DNA of 8,676 nt, taken from positions 2,509 through 11,184 of the forward strand of contig SUUF01000057.1 of NCBI GenBank assembly GCA_015062635.1. Direction: 5' to 3'. The position numbers were made by a program, and so were the translations under genes. This DNA comes from Coriobacteriaceae bacterium (lineage in GTDB: Bacteria; Actinomycetota; Coriobacteriia; Coriobacteriales; Eggerthellaceae). Positions 1 to 6,359 of this stretch are shown here, piece by piece (the first letter of the stretch is position 1; each line of letters begins with the position of its first letter). The notes beneath the pieces are model-generated. The model was given only the letters and a program-made list of their open reading frames with translations. It did not search any database and was not told where the DNA came from.

Positions 1-185
1 GCGGCGCCTTCAACAACGCCATCCGCCACATCCACCGCTTCCGCCGCAACGGAATCGGAAGCGCCCGTTGCGCCCTCGACTTCATCGGCAAGCGCTGCCG
101 GCGCCACCGCGAACAGCGACACCGCCACGACGAGCCACGCAAGCAACGCTGCGTGGTTCATGCGTTCCGCCAGGGTCTTGCTCAT
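1..185 (-). CDS. Exported protein of unknown function, N-terminal part only (runs off the window edge)
   Basis: Only the first 61 codons are present; the rest lies beyond position 1. The start is ATG at 185-183, chosen because a perfect AGGAGG sits 6 nt before it. The N-terminus is a clear Sec signal peptide: MSKTLAERMN, then a hydrophobic core at about residues 12-29, then an A-x-A site (PAALA before DE), so cleavage is likely after residue 33. The mature part begins with an acidic, Ala/Val-rich stretch like the linker of the upstream 942-aa amidase, so it may be another secreted wall protein of similar design. That is inference, as no functional domain is visible. It starts 23 nt after the amidase stop with no hairpin between, so the two are probably cotranscribed. 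A second in-frame ATG (codon 9) is possible but lacks a comparable ribosome binding site. Confidence 0.8.
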   Translation of the reverse strand, partial: MSKTLAERMNHAALLAWLVVAVSLFAVAPAALADEVEGATGASDSVAAEAVDVADGVVEGA

Positions 186-208
186 CGTCTTCCTCCTTGC
201 ATCCACCA

Positions 209-3037
209 TCACGAAAGGGCCGCCTTCACGGCTGCCTTGAATTGCGCCCACGTGCGCCCGAATTTCTCGAAATAATCGTCGGGATCGGTATGGTCGGTGC
301 CGCCCCATTTCGCGCGGCATTCGTTATGCGATATCAGCCGGTTGATTCCCCAGCCGTGCTTCTTCAGCTGCCAGGCCGCCCATTCCACGCCGGCATTCCA
401 CACGCGCGCGAATTTCGCCGAACTCGTTGCATGGCACAGCTCGATGCCGATGACATACGCGTTGCCGTTGCCCACCTGCCAGCACAGGCGATTCTCGGGC
501 ACGCAATAATAGCAATCGCCCGTCCAATCGACCGTGTAGTGAACCGCATAGGTGTCGTCGTTGTTCCAATAGTCGCGGTGGTTCTTCGCGGTCGCGCCCG
601 GGTTCGCGGTCTCGTGAATGACGATATAGCTCGCGTTCAGGCTCCCGTGCCCGTTCGAGACGATCGACTTGATGAGATTGAACCCATGGTAGGTCGTATC
701 GGCGCCCGCAGGCGAGAAGCGCCATTGCTGCAGCTTGGACGAGGTGCCCGTCGATGCGGTGAGCTTTCCGTACTCTTCTGTCGCGGAAGCCGAGAGCACG
801 AGGTTCGCACCGAGCCCCGAGACGACCCTGAAATTCCCGCCGCCGACATATTGGAAGCTCCACTTCTGGTCGTTGCCGCCGGTTGCCTTCGCCTGGACGA
901 TGCCGGAACCCGATTTCGCCTTCCCGCCCTTGACGGTAAGCAGCAATCCCGAATTCGCATTTGAGAGCGTCCCCTTCGAGGCGTTGAACACCCACCGTTG
1001 GTTGGCGTTGCCCGTGGAATCCCAGATGATGACCTTCGCGCCGCTCTTCGTGCTCCAATCGCCCACATCGGCCGCGAACGCGGTGTTCTGCGTGCTCATC
1101 AACTCGTACGTGCCGGAATCGACCGCGCGCACCTTCTTCAGCGTAAACGATTTCGCCGCGGTATCAGATACGTTCTTGTTCACGACCGACGCCGCCTCGC
1201 GGGCGCTTCCGCTTGCCGTCATCACCCGCTTGGTCGCGACGTTCTTGAACGCGTATCCCTTACCCGTCCACACGGCCGTCCACCGTTGCTTCGTCGAATT
1301 CGACGCGCCTTTCAGCGTCAGCTGCTTATTCGCCACGCCGGAAAGGCGCTTGCCCGTGGCCAGCGATTCGAAGGTGTAGGTGTTCGCCTTTCCGGCTACA
1401 GCGCTCACCAGCCATTTCTGCTCGAGGTCGCCGTTATAGCTGGAATATTCCGCCTTGACGCCATATGCCGACACCGCGCGTTTTCCCTTGAGGGTGGTCT
1501 TCATCGCGTAAATGCCCGGAAGCACCAAGCCGGCGCGCTGCTTCAACACGAAGGACTGGGCCTTCGCGCCATCGCGCAGCACCTCGCCGGTGATCTTCGC
1601 GCCCGTCTTCGCCTTGCCGGAAGCCACGGTGACCGCGAGCCCCGACGCGACATTCACGAGCTTATAGCCCTTCGTCGCCACATCGTATTGCAGCGAGAAC
1701 AAGGTCGGCTTGCCCTTCGCCTTGGCGATGTCGACCTTCGTGCCCGGGATGATGTTCCCGTCGCGCACATCGGCCGCGGCCTTCAAGGCAACGCCGGCGA
1801 CGATGCGGTAATAGCTTCCCGCCTTCTTCAGCTTGAAGGCGAAGCCGGCGGCAGCCGAGCCCTTCTTCAGCTGGATGGGCGTTCCCAAGTCGCTCTTATT
1901 GCCCTTCACGAACAGCGAAAACGCGCTGGCAAGTCTCGACTGGATGGTGTACCAGCCCGACTTCACCTTGTCGCTCGCGCGCACTTTCGCGGTCGTGCGC
2001 TGCAGCGACCACCGCTGCGCTTTCTGGGAATTGCTCGCGGCGAGCACCGCAAGCGCGCCGTCTTTGCCCGACGCACCCTTCACGGCAAGCGAGAGCCCCG
2101 CCTTCAGCGCGGTCTCGAGCCGGAACGTGCCGTTCGAATTCTTCGTGACGATCCATTTCTGGCTGCGCGCATTGCTGCGTTTCGCCTGCACGACGGCGGC
2201 TCCGCCCTTCGCAGCGCCCTTGACGGCGAGCGCGAGGCCGGAATTCACGTTCACGATGCTCGCGTATCCCTTCGAATCGAACGAGATGGTCCAACGCTGG
2301 GCCTTCCCCTTCTTGTCGTAGGTGATGAGGCAGACGGCAGCACCGGCGGTCTTAGCAGAACCCTTGGTCTGGATGACCTTCCCCCGCGCCGTGCCGGCGA
2401 CGATGACATACTTGCCCGAGCCCAACGCGCCCTTCGATGCCGCGGCTTTCGCGTCTTCCTTCGCATACGGGTTGGCGGCACGCGCGGCGGTTGCCGTGAC
2501 CGTCGCGGCCCCAAGCGCCGTCGCTTCTTCAGTAGCAGGGATGCCGATCTCGACGGTCGCCGCATCGTCCGCCGCATCGTCCACGGCGTCGCCTTCCGCG
2601 GCGCCTTCGCCCGGCGCTTCGCTTGCGTCGGTCGGGGCCGAAACGTCGCCCGCCTCCGCGTTCACCCCGGGGGTATCGGCATCGGGCGCGTTGTCGACAG
2701 TTCCGGAATCGTCAGTCGATTCCATCCCGGCGACCGCATCGGCTTCCACGATTCCCGTGTTCTGAACCGGGGTTTCGCCGGCCGTCTCGCCCGAAGCCCC
2801 CTCGATCACGCCAGCATCGGCATCAACGCCTTCAACCGCGGGCGATTCAATCTCCGGCGCCACCGCGGAATCGGCACCATCGCCTGGTTCCGACTGCTCA
2901 TCGCCGGAAAGCAAGGCTGCAGCCTTCGTTGTTTCCCCCTCGGGAAGCTCGACCCCGTCGGCGAACGCGGCCATCGGCGCGCACAAGATGAGCGCGGTTA
3001 TCACCGTGGCAGCTAGAATCGTCGCGTTTTTGCGCAT
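209..3037 (-). CDS. Secreted N-acetylmuramoyl-L-alanine amidase (Amidase_2) with four RICIN-type beta-trefoil domains
   Basis: 942 aa; ATG at 3037 preceded by GGAGG at 3045-3049. Residues 1-26 form a Sec signal peptide (cleavage likely AFA before DG). Residues 27 to about 200 are an acidic Ala/Asp/Glu/Gly linker. Residues about 205-776 form a repeat region readable as four beta-trefoils of three lobes each, opening near 206, 359, 506 and 640 with an S/P-G-x-Y-like start. Lobe-closing aromatics are W249, W295, W343; F401, F447, F496; W542, W586, F631; W682, W726, W772, mostly in Q-x-W motifs typical of RICIN lectins. Residues about 785-940 are an Amidase_2 domain, which in this family cuts the MurNAc-L-Ala amide bond using zinc. 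Likely ligands are H808 (VIHET), H904 (SHNE) and H916 or D918 (TDHTDP). Other family-like parts are H833 (AVHYTVD) and GIEL with E866. No LPxTG, lipobox or C-terminal membrane helix is seen, so binding to the surface is probably through the trefoils. It could be an autolysin or a lytic enzyme against competitors; the sequence does not decide. Confidence 0.93.
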   Translation of the reverse strand: MRKNATILAATVITALILCAPMAAFADGVELPEGETTKAAALLSGDEQSEPGDGADSAVAPEIESPAVEGVDADAGVIEGASGETAGETPVQNTGIVEADAVAGMESTDDSGTVDNAPDADTPGVNAEAGDVSAPTDASEAPGEGAAEGDAVDDAADDAATVEIGIPATEEATALGAATVTATAARAANPYAKEDAKAAASKGALGSGKYVIVAGTARGKVIQTKGSAKTAGAAVCLITYDKKGKAQRWTISFDSKGYASIVNVNSGLALAVKGAAKGGAAVVQAKRSNARSQKWIVTKNSNGTFRLETALKAGLSLAVKGASGKDGALAVLAASNSQKAQRWSLQRTTAKVRASDKVKSGWYTIQSRLASAFSLFVKGNKSDLGTPIQLKKGSAAAGFAFKLKKAGSYYRIVAGVALKAAADVRDGNIIPGTKVDIAKAKGKPTLFSLQYDVATKGYKLVNVASGLAVTVASGKAKTGAKITGEVLRDGAKAQSFVLKQRAGLVLPGIYAMKTTLKGKRAVSAYGVKAEYSSYNGDLEQKWLVSAVAGKANTYTFESLATGKRLSGVANKQLTLKGASNSTKQRWTAVWTGKGYAFKNVATKRVMTASGSAREAASVVNKNVSDTAAKSFTLKKVRAVDSGTYELMSTQNTAFAADVGDWSTKSGAKVIIWDSTGNANQRWVFNASKGTLSNANSGLLLTVKGGKAKSGSGIVQAKATGGNDQKWSFQYVGGGNFRVVSGLGANLVLSASATEEYGKLTASTGTSSKLQQWRFSPAGADTTYHGFNLIKSIVSNGHGSLNASYIVIHETANPGATAKNHRDYWNNDDTYAVHYTVDWTGDCYYCVPENRLCWQVGNGNAYVIGIELCHATSSAKFARVWNAGVEWAAWQLKKHGWGINRLISHNECRAKWGGTDHTDPDDYFEKFGRTWAQFKAAVKAALS
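2559..2582. repeat. Perfect tandem 12-bp duplication in the amidase linker
   Basis: GCCGCATCGTCC occurs twice back to back (2559-2570 and 2571-2582). On the coding (minus) strand it encodes Asp-Asp-Ala-Ala twice, residues 153-160 of the amidase, inside the low-complexity acidic linker. Because the unit is a multiple of three, gain or loss of a copy would keep the frame. It is probably replication slippage in a length-tolerant spacer. Confidence 0.8.
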
Positions 3038-3071
3038 ACGTCACCCTCCGTCGTCGCCCCCTGAAGCTTCG

Positions 3072-3077
3072 ACTATA
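3072..3077 (-). promoter_or_regulatory. Candidate -10 element (TATAGT) for the amidase gene
   Basis: On the minus strand TATAGT matches the TATAAT consensus at five of six bases and lies 34 nt before the amidase ATG, inside the 149-nt gap that follows the glycan operon. No convincing TTGACA-like -35 stands 16-18 nt upstream. The call rests on the same CTATAC core standing before other genes in this window. Confidence 0.45.
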
Positions 3078-3107
3078 CGGTGAATGCAAACCGCCTAAGG
3101 CACCATC

Positions 3108-3121
3108 AGCGCGAATGCGCT
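3108..3121. other. Short hairpin in the 149-nt gap between glycan operon and amidase
   Basis: AGCGC (3108-3112) and GCGCT (3117-3121) are perfect complements around a GAAT loop. A longer weaker fold upstream (TCGGC with GCCGA around TACC/GGTA, about 3130-3160) is also possible on the minus strand. The position, after the DUF2304 gene and before the amidase promoter, would suit a terminator of the glycan operon, but no T-tract follows on either strand. The rest of the gap holds only the candidate -10 box and the amidase ribosome binding site. Confidence 0.25.
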
Positions 3122-3186
3122 CAATCTCGACTCGGCATAGTACCGGGGTATTACAAGCCGATACGCCCGTCCCAGATAGAAACCGG

Positions 3187-3540
3187 TTATTGCCGCTTGC
3201 TGCGCTCGTAGTGGTCGAGCCGGTCGACGGCGATCTGCTGCGTGAGTTCCTTGATCTTCGTCTCGAGCTGCGAGGTGTGCCGGCTCATCGTGAAGCATTT
3301 CACCAGCAAGATGGCGATGAACAGCAGGAACACGAAGTTGACCGGCGCCTGGAAACCGAACCACCCCGCAGGGATGACGGCGATGGCCGGGAAGATGCTC
3401 AGCAGCAGGATGAACAGCGACAGGAAGATCCAGAAGAGCGCATCCTCAATGCGCATCTTCGACTTCTTGATGCTGCGCAGCACGAACACCGTCATGGCGA
3501 GCGCGCCGAGCAGCAAGACGATGCGGATACCCAAAGACAT
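3187..3540 (-). CDS. DUF2304 family small membrane protein
   Basis: 117 aa. Three hydrophobic segments (about residues 4-21, 34-56 and 66-83) are separated by short basic or Gly/Pro loops. A charged tail of about 88-112 with spaced Leu/Ile looks like a short coiled coil. Size, three-helix layout and the F-W-I-F-L-S-L second helix fit DUF2304, a family of unknown biochemical role that usually sits next to GT2 polyprenyl-phosphate glycosyltransferases. That is the case here: it starts 9 nt after the GT2 stop, with AGGGGG 5 nt before its ATG, so the two are translated from one mRNA. A role as membrane partner or anchor of the neighbouring transferase is inference from this constant pairing. It is the last gene of the operon. 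Confidence 0.85.
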   Translation of the reverse strand: MSLGIRIVLLLGALAMTVFVLRSIKKSKMRIEDALFWIFLSLFILLLSIFPAIAVIPAGWFGFQAPVNFVFLLFIAILLVKCFTMSRHTSQLETKIKELTQQIAVDRLDHYERSKRQ

Positions 3541-3549
3541 GCGCGCCCC

Positions 3550-4227
3550 CTAGCGGAAGAATTGGATGAGCAAAACCGACAATGACATGCGCGCCATATA
3601 GGCCGACGAGCTCTTCCAGTTAAGGTAGCTCTCGCCCGCCGTGCGCTCGGCCATGCGCACGGGCACCTCGGCCACGCGCAGGCCCTTCTTGCGCATCAGG
3701 TACGAGATGGTGTCGGGTTCGGGCCCGAGGTTCGGGCCGAACGCGAGCTCGTGGATGGCGCGGGCGTTATAGGCGCGGAAACCCGATGTCGGGTCGGAAA
3801 GCCGTTGCCCGGTGGTGAGCTTGATCATGCCGGTGAGCAGCTTCGACCCCACGCCGCGCATGCCCGTGGGCTGGTCTTCCTTCGACATGCGGCTGCCGAG
3901 CACGATATCGGCGTGCGCGAGCCCCGCCACCATCGCATCGAGATATTCGGGAAGATGCTGGCCATCGGCGTCGAATTGGATGACGCAGTCGTAGGAATGC
4001 TTTTCCGCATACTTCACGCCCGCTTGGAACGCGCCTGCCAAGCCCAAGTTGATGGGCAGGTCGAGGAACCGGTAGCCGTTCTTGCGGCAGATGTCGGGCG
4101 TCGCATCCGACGAGCCATCGTTCACGATGACATAATCGTATGCGGGGTAATCGCGAATGATCTCGTCGACCACGCGTTCTATGTTGTCCGCCTCGTTATA
4201 GGCGGGTATCACTAACAGCGCCCTCAC
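3550..4227 (-). CDS. GT2 family glycosyltransferase, DPM1/polyprenyl-phosphate sugar synthase-like
   Basis: About 225 aa. It has the full GT-A core of family 2: LLVIPAYNE at residues 4-12, VNDGSSD at 35-41, the metal-binding DxD in QFDADGQ (D86, D88), GSR at 111-113 and the SDPTSGFRAYN acceptor-side motif near 144-154. The family moves a sugar from a nucleotide donor, often onto undecaprenyl phosphate at the inner membrane face. There are no C-terminal membrane helices; only a hydrophobic last 20 residues is visible, so membrane attachment may depend on the DUF2304 protein encoded 9 nt downstream. The start is uncertain. GTG at 4227 gives the usual short N-terminus (M-R-A-L-L-V-I-P), while TTG at 4233 adds two residues and also has a GAGGG six nt upstream. 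GTG is preferred. The donor sugar cannot be read from the sequence. Confidence 0.9.
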   Translation of the reverse strand: MRALLVIPAYNEADNIERVVDEIIRDYPAYDYVIVNDGSSDATPDICRKNGYRFLDLPINLGLAGAFQAGVKYAEKHSYDCVIQFDADGQHLPEYLDAMVAGLAHADIVLGSRMSKEDQPTGMRGVGSKLLTGMIKLTTGQRLSDPTSGFRAYNARAIHELAFGPNLGPEPDTISYLMRKKGLRVAEVPVRMAERTAGESYLNWKSSSAYMARMSLSVLLIQFFR

Positions 4228-4244
4228 CGGCAACCCTCACCCTC
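4228..4244 (-). promoter_or_regulatory. Duplicated ribosome binding site with two possible starts for the GT2 gene
   Basis: On the minus strand GAGGGT is repeated directly (4244-4239 and 4238-4233). The first copy places GAGGG 6 nt before TTG at 4233, and the second places AGGG 6 nt before GTG at 4227. Both starts are in the same frame. The duplication is visible in the sequence; which start is used is not. Confidence 0.5.
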
Positions 4245-4264
4245 GGTCCAACAATGCACGCACC

Positions 4265-4270
4265 ACTATA
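4265..4270 (-). promoter_or_regulatory. Candidate internal -10 element (TATAGT) before the GT2-DUF2304 pair
   Basis: TATAGT on the minus strand overlaps the TAG stop of the GT4 gene and lies 37 nt before the preferred GTG start of the GT2 gene. The upstream context GCATGCAGTATAGT matches the LicD promoter candidate GCATGAAGTATAGT at all but one base. No good -35 is seen. If active, GT2 and DUF2304 could be expressed apart from LicD and GT4. Confidence 0.4.
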
Positions 4271-5417
4271 CTGCATGCGCGGGTAGACCGCATGCCTGCA
4301 TTACCGCATCGGCCGACTTCGCCCATGTGAAGTCCCGCTCGACATAGTCGCGGCAGTTCTGCGCCGCCTCGCGCGCGGCAATCGGGTCGCGCAGCACCCG
4401 CTCGAGGGCCTCGCGCACCGCCGCCGGCTGCGCCGCATGCAGCACGGTGCCGAATGCCTCGCCGGGAACGACCTCGCGCGCGCCCGCCACCGGCGCGGTG
4501 ACGATATACGCGCCGCAGGCCGCCGCTTCGAGCAGCGAGGTGGGTAGCCCCTCGGGATACACGCTGGGGAAGCAGAAGGCATCGGCCTGCGCGAGCAAGG
4601 CCGCCACATCGGGGCGGTCGAGCCGCCCGAGCAACCGCATGTTCGCCGGGGCGTTCGCACGCAGCCGGTCGAGTTCGGGACCCTCCCCCGCCACGAGGAA
4701 GCGGATGTCCTCGTCCACGAGCTGCCGTGCCGCCTCGACGAGTGTCCAGACGCCCTTCTCGACGATGAGCCGGCCCGTGAACGCCACGATGCAGGTAGTG
4801 GCGCCAGCGCCCGCCTCTGCACGGAAATCGCGTCCCGACGCCTGGGCCCGGAACGCCGCGGCGTCGATGGCGTTGTGGATGACGCCATCGGGCACGAGCA
4901 GGAAGTTCCCGAGCCACGACGCCGCCTCGGCCGAAACGCCGTAGCAGCGCGGGTCGGCGTTGCGCACGATGCGCGCGATGCCGTCCTCGTATGCGCGTAT
5001 CGCCTGGTCGACCTGCTTGTTTCCAATGGAAAGGTAGCTCGAGCCATGCTCGATGAGCACCGGGCGCGTGCCCCGTGCGCGCGCAAGCTCGAACATGCGC
5101 AGCGAGATCGGGTAGAAACGCGTGTTCACGACGATGCCGTCGAAGGGCTGCTGCGTGAGCCGTTCCCACAAATCGCGCGCCTCGCGCGTGCCGAGCAACG
5201 CCGGAAAGCGCCCGCTGGGGTCGGCGGCCGGCATCCGGTACACCTGCATGTTGCCGTCGCGGGTGACCCCGCTGTCGCCGGCGACCGCGTCGGTCACCAC
5301 CGTCACGTCGACGTCGCGGCTCGAGAGCTCGCGTGCAAGCGATTGCGTGAACACCTCGACGCCGCCCATATGCGGCGGGTAATACGCCGATGAAAGGCAG
5401 ATGCGCGCAACCGTCAT
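4266..5417 (-). CDS. GT4 family glycosyltransferase (GT-B fold)
   Basis: 383 aa. The N-terminal domain opens with the GT4 signature ICLSSAYYPPHMGGVEVF (residues 6-23). The C-terminal half has FTGRLIVEKGVWTLVEAA (213-230), LVAGEGPELDRL (241-252), and the E-x7-E donor-binding motif in PEGLPTSLLEAAACG (E289, E297). Family members retain the sugar's anomeric configuration and typically build capsule, lipid-linked or teichoic-type glycans at the cytoplasmic face. The reading frame stays open up to 5651, but ATG at 5417 is the real start: it gives the normal GT4 N-terminus, has GGAGGG six nt upstream, and overlaps the LicD stop as ATGA, implying translational coupling. The extra upstream residues would be a shadow of the LicD gene in another frame. 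The gene ends 38 nt before the GT2 start. Donor and acceptor are unknown. Confidence 0.93.
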   Translation of the reverse strand: MTVARICLSSAYYPPHMGGVEVFTQSLARELSSRDVDVTVVTDAVAGDSGVTRDGNMQVYRMPAADPSGRFPALLGTREARDLWERLTQQPFDGIVVNTRFYPISLRMFELARARGTRPVLIEHGSSYLSIGNKQVDQAIRAYEDGIARIVRNADPRCYGVSAEAASWLGNFLLVPDGVIHNAIDAAAFRAQASGRDFRAEAGAGATTCIVAFTGRLIVEKGVWTLVEAARQLVDEDIRFLVAGEGPELDRLRANAPANMRLLGRLDRPDVAALLAQADAFCFPSVYPEGLPTSLLEAAACGAYIVTAPVAGAREVVPGEAFGTVLHAAQPAAVREALERVLRDPIAAREAAQNCRDYVERDFTWAKSADAVMQACGLPAHAV

Positions 5418-6277
5418 TGCAGGCCCTCCATCACGTTCACGCCATCGCCGAAATCGAGGATGACCGGTGCATGCGACTTGCGCTTCTCGGGCGGCGGCAC
5501 CTCGCCCCACGTGGGGCCGTAGGCGGCCGTCAGGTATTCCTCGGCCGGGCTCGGCGCGGGGAACATGCGCCCCTCGAACTCGACGAGCTCGGGATGCTCG
5601 AACATGGCCAGCGGTAGCGGTTTCATGCTCGGGCTCGTGAACGAGGCGCATTCCGTCGCATGGGCGTTTTCCGACACCACCGTCTGCTCGCGGAAGCGGC
5701 GCCGGATCTCGTCCTCGTCGCCCACGGCGTGCAACACGCGGTGCACGAGCGGGAACGCCTTGCGCGCGAGCTTGCCGTAGAGGCCGGCGGGCACGCGCGT
5801 GATGTGGTCGGAATGGTACAGGTACGACGCGCGCGTGTAGGTGCGCGCCGCGCGATACTGGCGCTTCTGCAGCACCGGGTCGGCGGCCACGCGGTCGCGC
5901 GGGAAGATGTCAACGAAGATGCCGATGTCGACGCCGGCATCGACGGCCTCCTGCGCGCAGAAATGCGTGCCCGTCTTGCACACCTTCGCGAACATCGGGG
6001 CGTAACCGGGCGTGTCCATCGGCGAGAGCAGCTCGAAGCCCTCGGGCAGCGCCGCCGGGGCGATCTCGAGGAACCGATCGTAATCGGCCCGCAGCATGCC
6101 CATGTCGATGTCGTCATCCCAGGGAATGAACCCGCCGTGCCGCTTCGCGCCGAGCACGGTGCCGCCGATGAGGAACCAGTTCAGGTTCTCGCGGGCGCAC
6201 ACATCGGCCACGGCATCGATGATCTCGAGCTCGGTGGCCTGCAACCGCTTGAGTACATCCTCTGGATAACTCGCCAT
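5414..6277 (-). CDS. LicD family phosphotransferase (phosphocholine or similar group onto surface glycan)
   Basis: 287 aa. It shows the LicD hallmark FLIGGTVLGAKRHGGFIPWD followed by DDIDM (residues 35-59), with the nucleotidyltransferase-like acidic cluster D54, D55, D56 and D58, and GIFVDIFPRD at 119-128. In Haemophilus and Streptococcus, LicD proteins transfer phosphocholine from CDP-choline to LPS or teichoic acid; relatives such as fukutin move ribitol phosphate. The substrate here is therefore open: no choline uptake or activation genes (licA, B, C) lie in the window. ATG at 6277 has GGAGG four nt upstream. It is the first gene of the four-gene operon, joined to the GT4 gene by an ATGA overlap. 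No signal peptide or membrane helix is seen, so it should act in the cytoplasm on a lipid-linked or nascent glycan. Confidence 0.9.
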   Translation of the reverse strand: MASYPEDVLKRLQATELEIIDAVADVCARENLNWFLIGGTVLGAKRHGGFIPWDDDIDMGMLRADYDRFLEIAPAALPEGFELLSPMDTPGYAPMFAKVCKTGTHFCAQEAVDAGVDIGIFVDIFPRDRVAADPVLQKRQYRAARTYTRASYLYHSDHITRVPAGLYGKLARKAFPLVHRVLHAVGDEDEIRRRFREQTVVSENAHATECASFTSPSMKPLPLAMFEHPELVEFEGRMFPAPSPAEEYLTAAYGPTWGEVPPPEKRKSHAPVILDFGDGVNVMEGLQ

Positions 6278-6300
6278 GTCTCCTCCATTTCAAAGGCGTA

Positions 6301-6332
6301 TGCTTCAGCAAGCAACTATACTTCATGCGAAG
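6301..6332. repeat. Small inverted and direct repeats around the divergent promoter
   Basis: TGCTT-CAGC-AAGCA (6301-6314) and CTTC-ATGC-GAAG (6321-6332) are two short hairpin-capable inverted repeats on either side of the shared -10 core. In addition TATGCTTCA (6299-6307) is repeated as TATACTTCA (6317-6325), 18 bp on, with one mismatch. They could be operator half-sites or a second -10 box, or chance in a short AT-richer spacer. No regulator gene lies nearby. Confidence 0.35.
6315..6322. promoter_or_regulatory. Candidate bidirectional -10 element (ACTATACT) between LicD operon and anchored-protein gene
   Basis: The 8-mer ACTATACT contains TATACT on the plus strand (6317-6322) and TATAGT on the minus strand (6320-6315), each five of six to the -10 consensus. 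The plus-strand box lies 37 nt before ATG 6360 and the minus-strand box 37 nt before ATG 6277, so the site is centred in the 82-bp gap. Clear -35 boxes are absent on both sides. Confidence 0.5.
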
Positions 6333-6359
6333 CTCAATCGGGAACGGGGCGTAACCACG

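Noticed and set aside
68..964. 298-codon plus-strand open frame across the amidase end and the partial gene
   Set aside because: It is antisense to a conserved Amidase_2 domain and a good signal peptide, with low-complexity Arg/Pro/Ser composition and no ribosome site of note.
2971..2985. Lipobox-like LILC at residues 16-19 of the amidase
   Set aside because: The residue before Cys is Leu rather than Gly, Ala or Ser, and a good AFA signal peptidase I site follows at residue 26, so it is not a lipoprotein.
998..3016. 672-codon open frame on the plus strand, antisense to the amidase
   Set aside because: It is Arg/His-rich with no recognisable domain and lies wholly within the amidase gene. 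Such antisense frames are expected in GC-rich genes.
5418..5651. N-terminal extension of the GT4 gene
   Set aside because: It lies inside the conserved LicD gene in another frame. The ATG at 5417, with its Shine-Dalgarno and ATGA overlap, gives the normal GT4 start.
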